DNA of 64,000 nt, taken from contig NC_089495.1 of assembly GCF_036850765.1 (NCBI RefSeq), positions 66,998,410 to 67,062,409 of the forward strand, written 5' to 3'. Positions 47,149-57,748 of this stretch are shown one piece after another; position 1 is the stretch's first letter, and the number at the start of each line of letters is the position of its first letter. The position numbers and the translations under genes were made by a program. The notes below the pieces were generated by a model. It had not been told where the DNA came from and ran no database searches. It was given only the letters and a program-made list of their open reading frames with translations. The stretch is from Saccopteryx bilineata (lineage: Eukaryota; Chordata; Mammalia; Chiroptera; Emballonuridae).

Positions 47149-47396
47149 TTTATTTTTATATAATTTTATTTTTTTAATGGGGTGACATCAATAAATCAGG
47201 ATACATATATTCAAAGATAACAAGTCCAGGTTATCTTATCGTTCAATTATGTTGCATACCCACCACCCAAAGTCAGATTGTCCTCTGTCACCTTCTATCT
47301 TGTTTTCTTTGTGCCCCTCCCACCCTCTATCCCTCTCCCATTCCCCCCTCCCCCCCGTAACCACCACACTCTTATCAATGTCTCTTAGTTTCACTA
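47149..47396 (-). other. L1 3' UTR
   Basis: Lies between the ORF2 stop and the A-rich tail. In L1 sense it carries a G-rich purine tract (complement of the C-rich 47,318-47,357), as in many L1 3' UTRs, then 'ctgatttattgatgtcaccc' and an A-rich tail. Confidence 0.88.
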
Positions 47397-50300
47397 TTAT
47401 GTCCCACCTACGTATGGAATAATACAGTTCCTGTTTTTTTCTGATTTACTTATTTCGCTTCGTATCATGTTATCAAGATCCCACCATTTTGCTGTAAATG
47501 TTCCGATGTCATCATTTCTTATGGCTGAGTAGTATTCCATAGTGTATATGTGCCACATCTTCTTTATCCAGTCATCTATTGATGGGCTTTTTGGTTGTTT
47601 CCATGTCCTGGCCACTGTGAACAATGCTGCAATAAACATGGGGCTGCATGTGTCTTTACGTATCAATGTTTCTGAGTTTTGGGGATATATACCCAGTAGA
47701 GGGATTGCTGGGTCATAAGGTAGTTCTATTTTCAGTTTTTTGAGGAACCACCATACTTTCTTCCATAATGGTTGTACTACTTTACATTCCCACCAACAGT
47801 GGATGAGGGTTCCTTTTTCTCCACAGCCTCTCCAACATTTGCTATTACCTGACTTGCTAATAACAGCTAATCGAACAGGTGTGAGGTGGTATCTCATTGC
47901 CGTTTTGATTTGCATTTCTCTAATAGCTAAAGAAGATGAGCATCTTTTCATATATTTGTTGGCCATTTGTATTTCTTCCTGGGAGAAGTGTCTATTCATA
48001 TCCTCTTCCCATTTTTTTATTGGATTGTTTGTTTGTTTGTTGTTGAGTTTTATGAGTTCTTTGTATATTTTGGATATTAGGCCCTTATCTGAGCTGTTGT
48101 TTGAAAATATCATTTCCCATTTAGTTGGCTTTCTGTTTATTTTGTTATCAGTTTCCCTTGCTGAGCAAAAACTTCTTAGTCTGATGTAGTCCCATTCATT
48201 AATTTTTGCCTTCACTTCTCTTGCCATTGGAGTCAAATTCATAAAGTGCTCTTTAAAACCCAGGTCCATGAGTTGAGTACCTATGTCTTCTTCTATGTAC
48301 TTAATTGTTTCAGGTCTTATGTTTAGATCTTTGATCCATTTTGAGTTAATTTTTGTACAGGGGGAGAGACTGTAGTCCAGTTTCATTCTTTTGCATGTGG
48401 CTTTCCAGTTTTCCCAGCACCATTTATTGAAGAGGCTTTCTTTTCTCCATTGTGTGTTGTTGGCCCCTTTATCAAAAATTATTTGACTATATATATGTGG
48501 TTTTATTTCTGGACTTTCTATTCTGTTCCATTGGTCTGAGTGTCTATTTTTCTGCCAATACCATGCTGTTTTGATTGTCGTGGCCCTATAATAGAGTTTG
48601 AAGTCAGGTATTGTTATGCCCCCAGCTTCATTCTTTTTCTTTAGGATTGCTTTGGCTATTCGGGGTTTTTTATAGTTCCATATAAATCTGATGATTTTTT
48701 GCTCTATTTCTTTAAAAAACGTCATTGGAATTTTGATGGGAATTGCATTAAATTTGTATATTGCTTTGGGTAATATAGCCATCTTGATTATATTTATTCT
48801 TCCTAGCCAAGAACAAGGTATATTCTTCCATCTCATTATATCTTTTTCGATTTCCCTTAACAATGGTTTATAGTTTTCATTATATAAGTCCTTTACATTC
48901 TTTGTTATGTTTATTCCTAAGTATTTTATTTTTTTTGTTGCAATCGTGAAGGGGATTATTCTTTTGAGTTCCTTCTCAGTTGTTTCATTGTTGGCATATA
49001 GAAAGGCTATTGACTTCTGTATGTTAATTTTGTATCCTGCGACCTTACTGTATTGGCTTATTGTTTCTAGTAGTCTTTTTGTGGATTCTTTGGGGTTTTC
49101 GATGTATAGGATCATATCATCTGCAAAAAGTGATACCTTTACTTCTTCTTTTCCGATATGGATGCCTTTTATTTCTTTGTCTTGTCTGATTGCTCTGGCT
49201 AGAACCTCTAGTACCACATTAAATAAGAGTGGAGAGAGTGGACAACCCTGTCTTGTTCCTGATTTAAGGGGGAAAGCCTTCAGTTTAGTGCCATTTAATA
49301 TGATGTTAGCTGATGGTTTATCATATATGGCCTTTATCATGTTGAGATATTTTCCTTCTATACCCATTTTCTTGAGAGTCTTAAACATAAAATTGTGATG
49401 TATTTTATCGAAAGCCTTTTCTGCGTCTATTGATAAGATCATGTGGTTTTTGTTCTTTGTTTTGTTGATATGGTGTATTACATTAACCGTTTTACGTATG
49501 TTGAACCATCCTTGAGATTCTGGGATGAATCCCACTTGATCATGATGTATTATTTTTTTAATATGTTGTTGTATTCGATTTGCTAGTATTTTGTTTAGTA
49601 TTTTAGCATCTGTATTCATTAGAGATATTGGTCTGTAGTTTTCTTTTTTTGTGCCATCCTTGCCTGGTTTTGGTATGAGGGTTATGTTGGCCTCATAAAA
49701 TGTGTTTGGAAGTATTGCTTCTTCTTCAATTTTTTGGAAGACTTTGAGTAGAATAGGAACCAAGTCTTCTTTGAATGTTTGATAAAATTCGCTGGTATAG
49801 CCGTCAGGGCCTGGACTTTTATTTTTGGGGAGGTTTTTAATGGTTTTTTCTATTTCTTCTCTACTGATAGGTCTGTTTAGGCTTTCTGCTTCTTCTTGAC
49901 TCAGTCTAGGAAGGTTGTATTGTTCTAGGAATTTATCCATTTCTTCTAGGTTGTTGAATTTAGTGGCATAAAGTTTTTCATAGTATTCTACAATAATTCT
50001 TTGTATATCTACGGTGTCCGTGGTGATTTCTCCTCTTTCATTTTGTATTTTGTTTATATGAGTTCTTTCTTTTTTTTCCTTGGTAAGTCTTGCCAAGGGT
50101 TTGTCAATTTTGTTGATCTTTTCAAAGAACCAGCTCCTTGTTCTATTAATTTTTTCTATAGTTTTTCTGTTCTCTAATTCATTTATTTCTGCTCTGATTT
50201 TTATTATTTCCTTTCTTCGGCTGGTTTTGGGTTGTCTTTGTTCTTCTTTTTCTAGTTCCTTAAGGTGGAAAGTTAAGTGGTTCACTTGGGCTCTCTCTTG

Positions 50301-51224
50301 TTTGTTCATATATGCCTGAAGCGATATGAACTTCCCTCTTATCACTGCTTTTGCTGCATCCCATAGATTCTGATATGTCGTATTGTCATTTTCATTAGTC
50401 TGTATATATCTTTTGATCTCTGCACTTATTTCTTCTTTGACCCATTCATTTTTTAAAAGTATGTTGTATAGTTTCCACATTTTTGTGGGATTTTTTTCCT
50501 CTTTTTTGCAGTTGAATTCTAGTTTCAAGGCTTTATGATCAGAAAATATGCTTGGTACAACTTCAATTTTTCTGAATTTGCTGATATTGTTTTTGTGGCC
50601 CAACATATGGTCAATTCTTGAGAATGATCCATGTACACTGGAGAAAAATGTATACTCAGTCACTTTGGGATGAAATGTCCTGTAGATGTCTATCATATCC
50701 AGGTGCTCTAGTGTTTTGTTTAAGGCCACTATGTCTTTGTTGATTCTCTGTTTGGATGACCGATCTAGAGCCGTCAGCGGTGTATTGAGGTCTCCAAGTA
50801 TGATTGTATTTTTGTCAGTTTTTGTTTTAAGATCAATAAGTAGCTGTCTTATATATTTTGGTGCTCCTTGGTTTGGTGCATATATATTAAGAATTGTTAT
50901 GTCTTCTTGATTCAGTGTCCCCATAGCCATTATGAAATGGCCATTTTTGTCTCTAAGTACTTTTCCTGTCTTGTAGTCAGCATTATCTGATATGAGTATT
51001 GCTACACCTGCTCTTTTTTGGATGTTATTTGCTTGGAGTATTGTTTTCCAGCCTTTCACTTTGAATTTGTTTTTATCCTTGTTACTTAGATGAGTTTCCT
51101 GTAGGCAGCATACAGTTGGATTTTCTTTTTTAATCCATTCTGCTACTCTGTGCCTTTTTATTGGTGAGTTTAATCCATTTACATTTAGTGTAATTATTGA
51201 TACTTGTGAGTTCCCTATTGCCAT
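47397..51224 (-). CDS. ORF2: L1 ORF2 protein (endonuclease and reverse transcriptase)
   Basis: 1,275 codons without interruption, the same length as human ORF2p. It nicks target DNA and reverse-transcribes L1 RNA (and SINE RNAs in trans) at the nick. The apurinic-type endonuclease domain (about 1-239) keeps the expected residues N14, E43, D145, N147, D205 and H230. The reverse transcriptase domain has the FADD motif near residue 700 ([11 protein letters not shown]) and [14 protein letters not shown] upstream. The C-terminal cysteine-rich motif CX3CX7HX4C is complete ([18 protein letters not shown]). One difference from the usual pattern is GFIPESQGW in the RT region, where many L1s have a different tripeptide after GFIP. 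Start chosen at [17 protein letters not shown], in register with the known N-terminus. Translation probably depends on the ORF1-ORF2 bicistronic RNA; the ATG overlaps the stop of a small upstream frame. Confidence 0.97.
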   Translation of the reverse strand: MAIGNSQVSIITLNVNGLNSPIKRHRVAEWIKKENPTVCCLQETHLSNKDKNKFKVKGWKTILQANNIQKRAGVAILISDNADYKTGKVLRDKNGHFIMAMGTLNQEDITILNIYAPNQGAPKYIRQLLIDLKTKTDKNTIILGDLNTPLTALDRSSKQRINKDIVALNKTLEHLDMIDIYRTFHPKVTEYTFFSSVHGSFSRIDHMLGHKNNISKFRKIEVVPSIFSDHKALKLEFNCKKEEKNPTKMWKLYNILLKNEWVKEEISAEIKRYIQTNENDNTTYQNLWDAAKAVIRGKFISLQAYMNKQERAQVNHLTFHLKELEKEEQRQPKTSRRKEIIKIRAEINELENRKTIEKINRTRSWFFEKINKIDKPLARLTKEKKERTHINKIQNERGEITTDTVDIQRIIVEYYEKLYATKFNNLEEMDKFLEQYNLPRLSQEEAESLNRPISREEIEKTIKNLPKNKSPGPDGYTSEFYQTFKEDLVPILLKVFQKIEEEAILPNTFYEANITLIPKPGKDGTKKENYRPISLMNTDAKILNKILANRIQQHIKKIIHHDQVGFIPESQGWFNIRKTVNVIHHINKTKNKNHMILSIDAEKAFDKIHHNFMFKTLKKMGIEGKYLNMIKAIYDKPSANIILNGTKLKAFPLKSGTRQGCPLSPLLFNVVLEVLARAIRQDKEIKGIHIGKEEVKVSLFADDMILYIENPKESTKRLLETISQYSKVAGYKINIQKSIAFLYANNETTEKELKRIIPFTIATKKIKYLGINITKNVKDLYNENYKPLLREIEKDIMRWKNIPCSWLGRINIIKMAILPKAIYKFNAIPIKIPMTFFKEIEQKIIRFIWNYKKPRIAKAILKKKNEAGGITIPDFKLYYRATTIKTAWYWQKNRHSDQWNRIESPEIKPHIYSQIIFDKGANNTQWRKESLFNKWCWENWKATCKRMKLDYSLSPCTKINSKWIKDLNIRPETIKYIEEDIGTQLMDLGFKEHFMNLTPMAREVKAKINEWDYIRLRSFCSARETDNKINRKPTKWEMIFSNNSSDKGLISKIYKELIKLNNKQTNNPIKKWEEDMNRHFSQEEIQMANKYMKRCSSSLAIREMQIKTAMRYHLTPVRLAVISKSGNSKCWRGCGEKGTLIHCWWECKVVQPLWKKVWWFLKKLKIELPYDPAIPLLGIYPQNSETLIRKDTCSPMFIAALFTVARTWKQPKSPSIDDWIKKMWHIYTMEYYSAIRNDDIGTFTAKWWDLDNMIRSEISKSEKNRNCIIPYVGGT

Positions 51225-51454
51225 TTTATATCTTGCTTTCTGTTAGTTTTGTGTCTTGTTTGATCCTTCTCTTTCGTTTTTCTATCTTTTGTTTTTATTT
51301 GGTTGTATTCCATACATCTTTCCTCTGTTGCTATCTTTTTTATCTCATGTGCTTCTGTGGTGGTTTTTTCAATGGTGGTTACCTTTGAGTAATGAAAAGG
51401 GTCCCTACCCTGTTCATTGTAGCGAACTATTTTGTGAGTACTTTTGCACTCCAT
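51215..51454 (-). other. Small open frame in the L1 inter-ORF spacer
   Basis: 79 codons, lysine- and glutamate-rich, ending at a TAG (51,215-51,217) just inside ORF2: the minus-strand sequence AATGGCAATAGGG holds both the ORF2 ATG and this stop. It may simply be chance in A-rich L1 sense sequence. The overlap would suit termination-reinitiation for ORF2. No known domain. Confidence 0.35.
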
Positions 51455-51550
51455 CGTCCTTTGCTACTGTTAATCTCCGTCTTCTCCCCCTCTTTCTTTT
51501 TGTTGTTGTCACAGTTTAAATTTGGTTTTATTGTGTTCTTCTTGGAGCTT

Positions 51551-52546
51551 TTACTTGTGGCTCTGTTTTTTTTTGTACTTTGTATCTGATTGGAGAACCC
51601 CCTTTAGTAATTCCTGGAGTGGGGGTTTTCTGATGATAAATTCCCTCATCTTTTCTGTATCTGTGAATGTTTTTATTTCTCCTTCGTATTTGAAGGATAG
51701 CTTTGATGGGTATAGTATTCGTGGCTGAAAGTTCCTCTCTTTCAGGACTTTAAATATTGGGGTCCACTCTCTTCTAGCTTGTAGAGTTTCTGCTGAGAAA
51801 TCTGATGATAATCTAATGGGCCTTCCTTTATATGTTGTATTCTTCTTTTCCCTGGCTGCCTTGAGAATTTTTTCTTTGCTGTTGGTTTGTGTCAATTTCA
51901 TTATGATATGCCTTGGAGTAGGTTTGTTGGGGTTAAGAAAACTTGGAGTTCTGTTTGCTTCTTGAACTTGAGGCTTTAGTTCTTTCCACAGGCTTGGGAA
52001 GTTCTCATCAATTATTTGTTTAAGTATGTTCTCCATTCCATTTTCTCTCTCTTCTCCCTCTGATATACCTATTATTCTTATGTTATTCTTTTTGATGGAG
52101 TCAGATAATTCTTGTAGGGCTATCTCATTTTTTTTAATTTTTGAGTCTCTTTCTTCTTCTCTCTGTTGTGCCTCAAGTTGCTTGTCTTCTATTTCACTAA
52201 TCCTCTCTTCTATCTGACCTGTTCTATTAGCTAAGCTTGTTACTTCGTTTTTCAGCTCATGAATTGAGTTTTTCATCTCTGTTTGATTTGTTTTTATAGT
52301 TTCAATTTCCTTGGACATATATTCTTTGTGTTCATGGAGTTGTTTTCTGATTTCCCTATATTGCCTTTCTGTGTTTTCTTGTATATCTCGGAGGATTTTT
52401 AGGATTTCTATCTTGAATTCTCTGTCATTTAGCTCCAAGGTTTCCAATATATTAAATTTTTTCTCCATAGATTTTTCCTCATCTAGCTGTGTTATCTCTC
52501 TTTCTTTTGTATCCATGATATTCGATTTTCTCTTCCTTAATGGCAT
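51551..52546 (-). CDS. ORF1: L1 ORF1 protein (RNA-binding chaperone)
   Basis: 331 codons, close to the usual length of about 338. It coats L1 RNA as a trimer and is a nucleic-acid chaperone. Layout: a basic, charged N-terminal segment (MPLRKRKSN), a long heptad-rich coiled coil (about 45-150) with Glu/Lys/Gln bias, an RRM-like block (NNIRIIGISEGEERENG), and a C-terminal domain (TPRHIIMKLTQTNSKEKIL then AETLQARREWTPIFKVLKE). A basic tail (KYKKKQSHK) ends it. The start is the first ATG of the frame after the pyrimidine-rich leader. No stops or frameshifts; ORF2 follows after a 326-bp spacer. Confidence 0.96.
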   Translation of the reverse strand: MPLRKRKSNIMDTKEREITQLDEEKSMEKKFNILETLELNDREFKIEILKILRDIQENTERQYREIRKQLHEHKEYMSKEIETIKTNQTEMKNSIHELKNEVTSLANRTGQIEERISEIEDKQLEAQQREEERDSKIKKNEIALQELSDSIKKNNIRIIGISEGEERENGMENILKQIIDENFPSLWKELKPQVQEANRTPSFLNPNKPTPRHIIMKLTQTNSKEKILKAAREKKNTTYKGRPIRLSSDFSAETLQARREWTPIFKVLKERNFQPRILYPSKLSFKYEGEIKTFTDTEKMREFIIRKPPLQELLKGVLQSDTKYKKKQSHK

Positions 52547-54989
52547 CTGAGGGTGGTTTTGTTGATAGTATTAATGAGATTTAATAAAGAATAAAAAGTT
52601 AAAAAAAATAAAAAAATAAATCGAAAAGAGTTGTTTTTTTTAAAAAAAAAATTAATAATGAAATAAAGAAAAATAAAATAAAATAAAAATTTTTAAAAAA
52701 GGAAATTATTCCCCCCCTCTTTTTTTCCTCTCCTCTCCTCTCCCCTCTTTCTTGAGAAAATCTTGTGGTGGACTGTGAGTTATAACAAACAATGCCTGTG
52801 ATGGAGGGCCTGAATTGGGGAAAAGTAATAAAGGGGCAAAAAAGAGAGAAAGAAAAAAAAAAAAAAAAAAAAAAAAAGGAAAAAAAATAAAAGAAAAAAG
52901 AAAAAAAATAGAGCGTATGGACCCACAAAAAGCAAATAAGGAAAAAATTTGGGTCAAGAATAAAATGATTTGCTTTTAGGTGTTGGTTTTCTAAGAGTTA
53001 TGATGAGAGGAATAAGAGGAAAATGGAAAAATGGGGGGACAAATTAAAAACTTACTATTGTATTTAGTGGAACAAGAACTAGATAATATGGAGAGCCACG
53101 GATGGGAGCACTGCTAGTGAGTTAAAAAGGTGAAGTAAAAACCCCCCAAAATGCCACAAACATAGGTTTGAGTCCCAGATAAGATAATTTGTTTGTTATT
53201 GAGGTTTGAATGAGAGGAGATGTAAAGGAGAAAGGAAGAAACTAATATAGAGGGAGAAAAGAAAGAGAGAGAGAGAAAAAAAGAGGGAACCACTAAAAGA
53301 AGAAAAAAGAAAGGAGAGAGAGAGAGAGAGTTAAGGGTTTTGGAGTGCAACCCTCATAGAGAGAAAGGAAGAGAAGAGAAATGATAATGGGAGATGTAAC
53401 ACTTATGGGTAGTGTAGTTCAAGGAGAGGAGAGAGTAAGACCGGCAGAGAGTTAATCGGCCAAATTGGAGGAGGAAAAAAAAGTCTCAAGAATGAAGATA
53501 AGAGAAACAAACGAACAAATATAATAAAATGGGATAGGTTATAAAGTCTGCAGATTATTCTTGATTTTGAGAGGTTATCTTCTTGCTTTTTCTTTTCTCT
53601 CCCTCTTCCTGGTCGGTGACTCTGTACCCCGGGTTCTGCCCCTTTGGCACGCTCAGGTAGAGGTTTGCAGTTGATAAGTCTCTATGGCAATGTCATGTAT
53701 TGTGCTTTATTCTCGTTGGGAGTCGAGGCTCATTAGCATTTATAGGCTCCGACAGTGAGAGAGTCCATGTTCCTGGAGCCTTTCTCCTAGTCTTTCCTTC
53801 CTCAATTAGTAGCCTGATAGTCCAGGTATGGGGTTGCTGCTGCCTCTGCCTGGATAGTAAGAGGCTCAAATTGCTGGCAACTCCCCACTCTATTTCCACT
53901 CAGCACAGGGCTCTGGGTAAGGCTCAGTCAGTCAGAGCTGCTAGCATAATCAGGCGGGCTTTCCGCCCACTCGAAGACCTCTGGCTCTGCCACTCTATCC
54001 GGTAACACAAGCGGGCGCCCACTTCTGGGGCGCTTGGAGGAAACTCTCACTCACTGTCTGCAACCAGGATATCCGGCCAGCAGTCTCACGCTCTGAGTGA
54101 AACCCCCAACCGCAGGGAAAAGTTGCAGCGTTGGAATTGAGTCTCGCTCCGTCCCCGTGTGCGGCTTTTGCAAGGCGCTGGGGCGGCCCGAGATTCCGCT
54201 TTGGCCCACACAAAGGCCCCTGACTCTGCCCTTCTCTGTGATAACACGGGCGCGCACTGCCGAGGCACTCGGAGGAATCGCTCACTCCTTATCTGCGCGC
54301 GCAAACCAGGATATGAGGCCGGCCGTGGTTCCCTCTGAGTGAAACAGCCTCCAGCACGGAAAATCTCCACTGTTGGGATTAGTTCTCACTCCCTCCCATG
54401 CGTGGCTTTCCCAGGGTGCTGGGGCTGCCCAGAGACTCTGCCCTCAGCCCACAGAAAGGCCTCTGACCCTGCCTCTCCGTGGGGCAACACGGGCACCCAC
54501 TTCCGCGGCTTAGGAAGAAATCTCTCTTCCACTAACTGCGCACCGACCAGGAGACCGGGTAAAATGGCCGCTCCGCTTGTCTTTCTTTGTTTGGGTTTGG
54601 CGCGAGTGTTAGCTTGTATTGCCCGGGTTGCCACAGGATCAGATTTTCCTCGGCTTGGATCTCTGAGCCACAGCCTGGTTCAGCTGTTTTTGCTGTGGGG
54701 GCCTGGATCTATTCACCCCCTTTGCCCGCCTCAGTTTCTATATTCACAATTACCAGAGAAAGCCGCCCTGTTTAGGTTAGTGAGGAAGGCGGAGCATTTC
54801 TTACTCCCTATTTCCTTCGGGGTTTGGTTATATATTTAGCCAATTTTTCACTCAATCATAACTTTGGGTGTATTGCGAAGAATCTGGAAGCTCCAAGTAT
54901 AGGTTTTTCTGTTTCTGGTTGAAGATCTTGTTGAGTTTTGGGGGAGATTTATCGGTATCGCTTCCTACTCCGCCATTACTCTGACGTCA
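52547..54989 (-). promoter_or_regulatory. L1 5' UTR / internal promoter with tandem repeats
   Basis: In L1 sense it starts 'atgacgtcagagtaatggcg', near a YY1-like CCAT/ATGG context. GC- and CpG-rich sequence then contains about two and a half tandem units of about 240 bp: on the plus strand the unit heads 'acacaagcgggcgccc', 'acacgggcgcgcact' and 'acacgggcaccca' occur at 54,005, 54,244 and 54,487. Nearer ORF1 (52,560-53,560) it becomes pyrimidine-rich in L1 sense with long T runs. This is a tandem-monomer layout reminiscent of rodent L1 promoters. Confidence 0.85.
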
Positions 54990-55188
54990 TCTAAGGTTGA
55001 ATTTTAATTCTACCATTTTTTTTCTGTTTTCTATGTCCTCTTTTGTCTCTTTCATCATTGTCCCTTCTTTTGTTTCTTTTAGATTATTTATATGAGTTTA
55101 GAATTTGTATTTAATTCTATACCAGCTTATATGCTAGATTGCAATTAGTAGCTTTTAATGACACCTTTGGGGATTATACAGGAGTGAG

Positions 55189-55550
55189 GCCCTGGCCAAT
55201 TGGCTCACTGGTAAAGCATCAGCCCAGCATGTAGATGTCCCGGGTTCACATCCCAGTCAGGCCACACAGAAAAAGCGACCAACTGTTTTTCCCCCATTTT
55301 CCCCCTCTATTTCCCTCCCACAGCCATGGATCAATTGGTTTGAATACATTGGCCTTGGTCACTAAGTATGGCTTCATTAAGCTTCTGCCTCAGGCAATAA
55401 AAATAGCTCAAGTTGTGAACATGGCCCCGGACGGGCAGAGCATTGGCTCCAGATAGAGGTTTCCAGGCAGATCCCAGTTGGAGCACATGTGGAAGTCTGT
55501 CTCTCTATCTCCCCTCCTCTCTTCCTTTCACTTGGAAAAGAAGAAAAATG
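55189..55550 (+). repeat. tRNA-derived SINE, GC-type, old variant
   Basis: Plus-strand 'ggccctggccaattggctca' (A box), 'cgggttcacatcccagtcag' (B box) and 'ccatggatcaattggtttga', then a CT-rich tail. Diverged from the 3999-4375 type. Confidence 0.82.
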
Positions 55551-55551
55551 T

Positions 55552-55770
55552 AGTCTGGCCTATGGTGGCTCAGTAGACACAGCACCAACCTAGAATACCC
55601 TAAGTTGCCAGTTCGAATCCCTGACCTTGCCTGGTCAAGGCACATATGAGAGTTGATGCTTCCTGCTCCTTGCCCTTCTCTCTCTCTCTCTCTCTTCCCC
55701 ACTTTCTTTCTCTTCTCTCTGTAAAAATAAATAAATAAAATCTAAAAAAAAAAAAAGAAAAAAATACAGG
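55552..55770 (+). repeat. tRNA-derived SINE, short type, diverged
   Basis: 'tctggcctatggtggctcag', 'gccagttcgaatccctgac', 'caaggcacatatgagagttg', (CT)n and (AAAT)n with an A-rich tail. Its A box is decayed. Confidence 0.9.
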
Positions 55771-56099
55771 GCTATGCAACAGTACATTTATATTGGTGAG
55801 CATAAGAAACAGAGAGTATATTCTTACATTATTATTAATTATTGTATTATTTTCCATACAAACAACTGTAAACCTACTTTTGTCCACCCCAGTATGTAGT
55901 CTTAATTTTTTTCATTCTACTTACAGTAAGTAAATATTACTATATTGTAATATAGATAAGTATATCTTATCATACAATATTTTTCTGACAGATCAATGCA
56001 TCTCATATATCTCATATAATTTTTTCAATATATTTCTTTTTTTTAGTTCAAGTAATATTTATAAATCTAGTTTCATTTCACTGTTTATTTTTATTTCTT

Positions 56100-56435
56100 T
56101 TTTATTATTAATCTTAATGGTGTGACATAGATCAATCAGGACATAGGTTCTGAGAAAACATCTCCAGGTTATTTTGACATTTGATTATGTTGCATACCCA
56201 TCACTCAACATCAAATTGTCTTCCATCACCTTCTGTCTGGTTTTCTTTGTGCCCCTCCCCCCTTCCACCTTCTCCCTGTCTTTCCTCTCCCTTTCCCGTA
56301 ACCACCACACTCTTGTCCATGTCCCTGAATCTCATTTTTATGTCTCACCTATGTATGGAATCATATAATTCTTAGTTTTTTCTGATTTACTTATTTCACT
56401 CCATATAATGTTATAATGATGACATTGGATCATTT
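56100..56435 (-). mobile_element. L1 3' fragment, antisense
   Basis: Matches the 3' UTR and final ORF2 part of the intact L1 (compare 47,165-47,470): 'tgcatacccatcactcaaca', 'tgtgcccctccccccttcca' and 'ctatgtatggaatcatataa'. 5' truncated. Confidence 0.9.
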
Positions 56436-57490
56436 ACAACAATATGGATGGATCTTCATAACATTATTTTTATTTCGACTGAAATTTATTTCAGATATAT
56501 TCTTAAATTCAACCATTTCCATTTTGGTTTACTTTACGATTTCCATTTCTCTGATACAATTTATATATTTTCATTCATTATAACAATGAAATGCTTCAAC
56601 TAAAAGATCTTATGTACATTAGCCATTTTAAGATTCTTTTCTGAAAATTAAAACATTTGGGTTATTACATGTTTAGACTGTTGATTGCCATTTCCTCTGA
56701 AAATGAGTCACATTTTTGGGGAGTCTTTATGTTTCTGTGATTTTGCATTTTACCCTGTATATTGTGAATACCATAAAATAGCATCTCTGGATTATCTTTA
56801 TTTACACTAATAAATGGTAGTAGGTTTTATTTAGCAGTCAATATACCTGAGAGATCCAAATGCAAACTTAGTCGTTTGCAAAAGATAGAATACCAGATAT
56901 CAGCTCAGTTCTTTTTCTTTTCCTCTTTCTCTCCTGAGCTATTCTGTTTTCATTCTGCCCCACAAATGTATTGTTCAGACAACAACCAGAAAGTTGAAGA
57001 GAAAATTGATAAATGGTACAGAGGCTCCCCTTCTCAGGCACGTTTCCTTGGGGAATTCACCTCACAGGAGCTGTTGTCATCCCAGATTCCGTTAGTTATC
57101 AGGTGAGAAAACCAGCACAGCAGTTTTACTGATGTTCTGGTCACACTATCCTTGCTGGCATTTAGGTCATTGTCTCAAAGACAGGAAATTTACTCCATGC
57201 TTGGCCATGCTTTTACATTTTGGCCCTTCTCTAAAATCTGTCTTGTTTCACTCTCTAAGCTATCAAGTAGTGAGGTGGCTGCTTTACTATTTGGTTAAGA
57301 GTTTATAATTGTAATCTGTGGATAAAAACTATATTCTGGAAAATTATTCTAAGTCTAAGTAAACTTTTTAACTAATTTTTAAAAATGGTTTCTCCTTCTT
57401 AATGAAAAGAGTCTAAAACATAAACATATTAGCTTTTAAAAATAACTTTTCCTATATACTTACCTATTTATATTTATATAAATACAACAC
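56436..57490. other. AT-rich DNA, no gene recognised
   Basis: The open frame at 56,876-57,106 lies in a moderately GC-richer patch but has no motif I recognise. Confidence 0.45.
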
Positions 57491-57748
57491 AATTTAAATT
57501 GTGAAAAGTATAAATTAATTTAATATATAATAAGACATTTTCCTTTCTTCATTAACATTTGTGAGAAATACTTTAGTTACTCTTCCAAATAGTCTGTCTA
57601 ACCTACTACTTAGTAACAGAATTTAAATTGTGAAAAGTATAAATTAATTTAATATATAATAAGACATTTTCCTTTCTTCATTAACATTTGTGAGAAATAC
57701 TTTAGTTACTCTTCCAAATAGTCTGTCTAACCTACTACTTAGTAACAG
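57491..57748. repeat. 129-bp perfect tandem duplication
   Basis: The segment 57,491-57,619 ('aatttaaattgtgaaaagta' to 'cttagtaacag') is repeated at 57,620-57,748. By eye the two copies are identical. Confidence 0.97.

Larger units (their letters stand above)
47149..54989 (-). mobile_element. Full-length L1 retrotransposon with both ORFs intact
   Basis: 7.84 kb from a T-rich left edge (the reversed A tail, 47,149-47,175) to a right edge that in L1 sense begins 'atgacgtcagagtaatggcg'. A 16-bp target duplication TCTAAGGTTGAATTTT is perfect (47,133-47,148 and 54,990-55,005). The plus-strand flank reads TTTT/AATTC at the nick position, the canonical L1 endonuclease target. Order in L1 sense: 5' UTR with tandem repeats, ORF1, spacer, ORF2, 3' UTR with a G-rich tract. 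Intact ORFs and a perfect duplication indicate a recent insertion. Confidence 0.97.

Noticed and set aside
47740..50910. Several plus-strand open frames of 60-163 codons opposite L1 ORF2
   Set aside because: They are antisense shadows of the intact ORF2 frame, hydrophobic and low in complexity, with no domain.
52599..52957. Phe-rich frames of 83-109 codons
   Set aside because: Low-complexity translation of the pyrimidine-rich L1 leader.
53700..54839. Overlapping frames of 60-166 codons on both strands in GC-rich DNA
   Set aside because: They lie in the L1 5' UTR tandem units, where high GC opens frames. None has homologous motifs.
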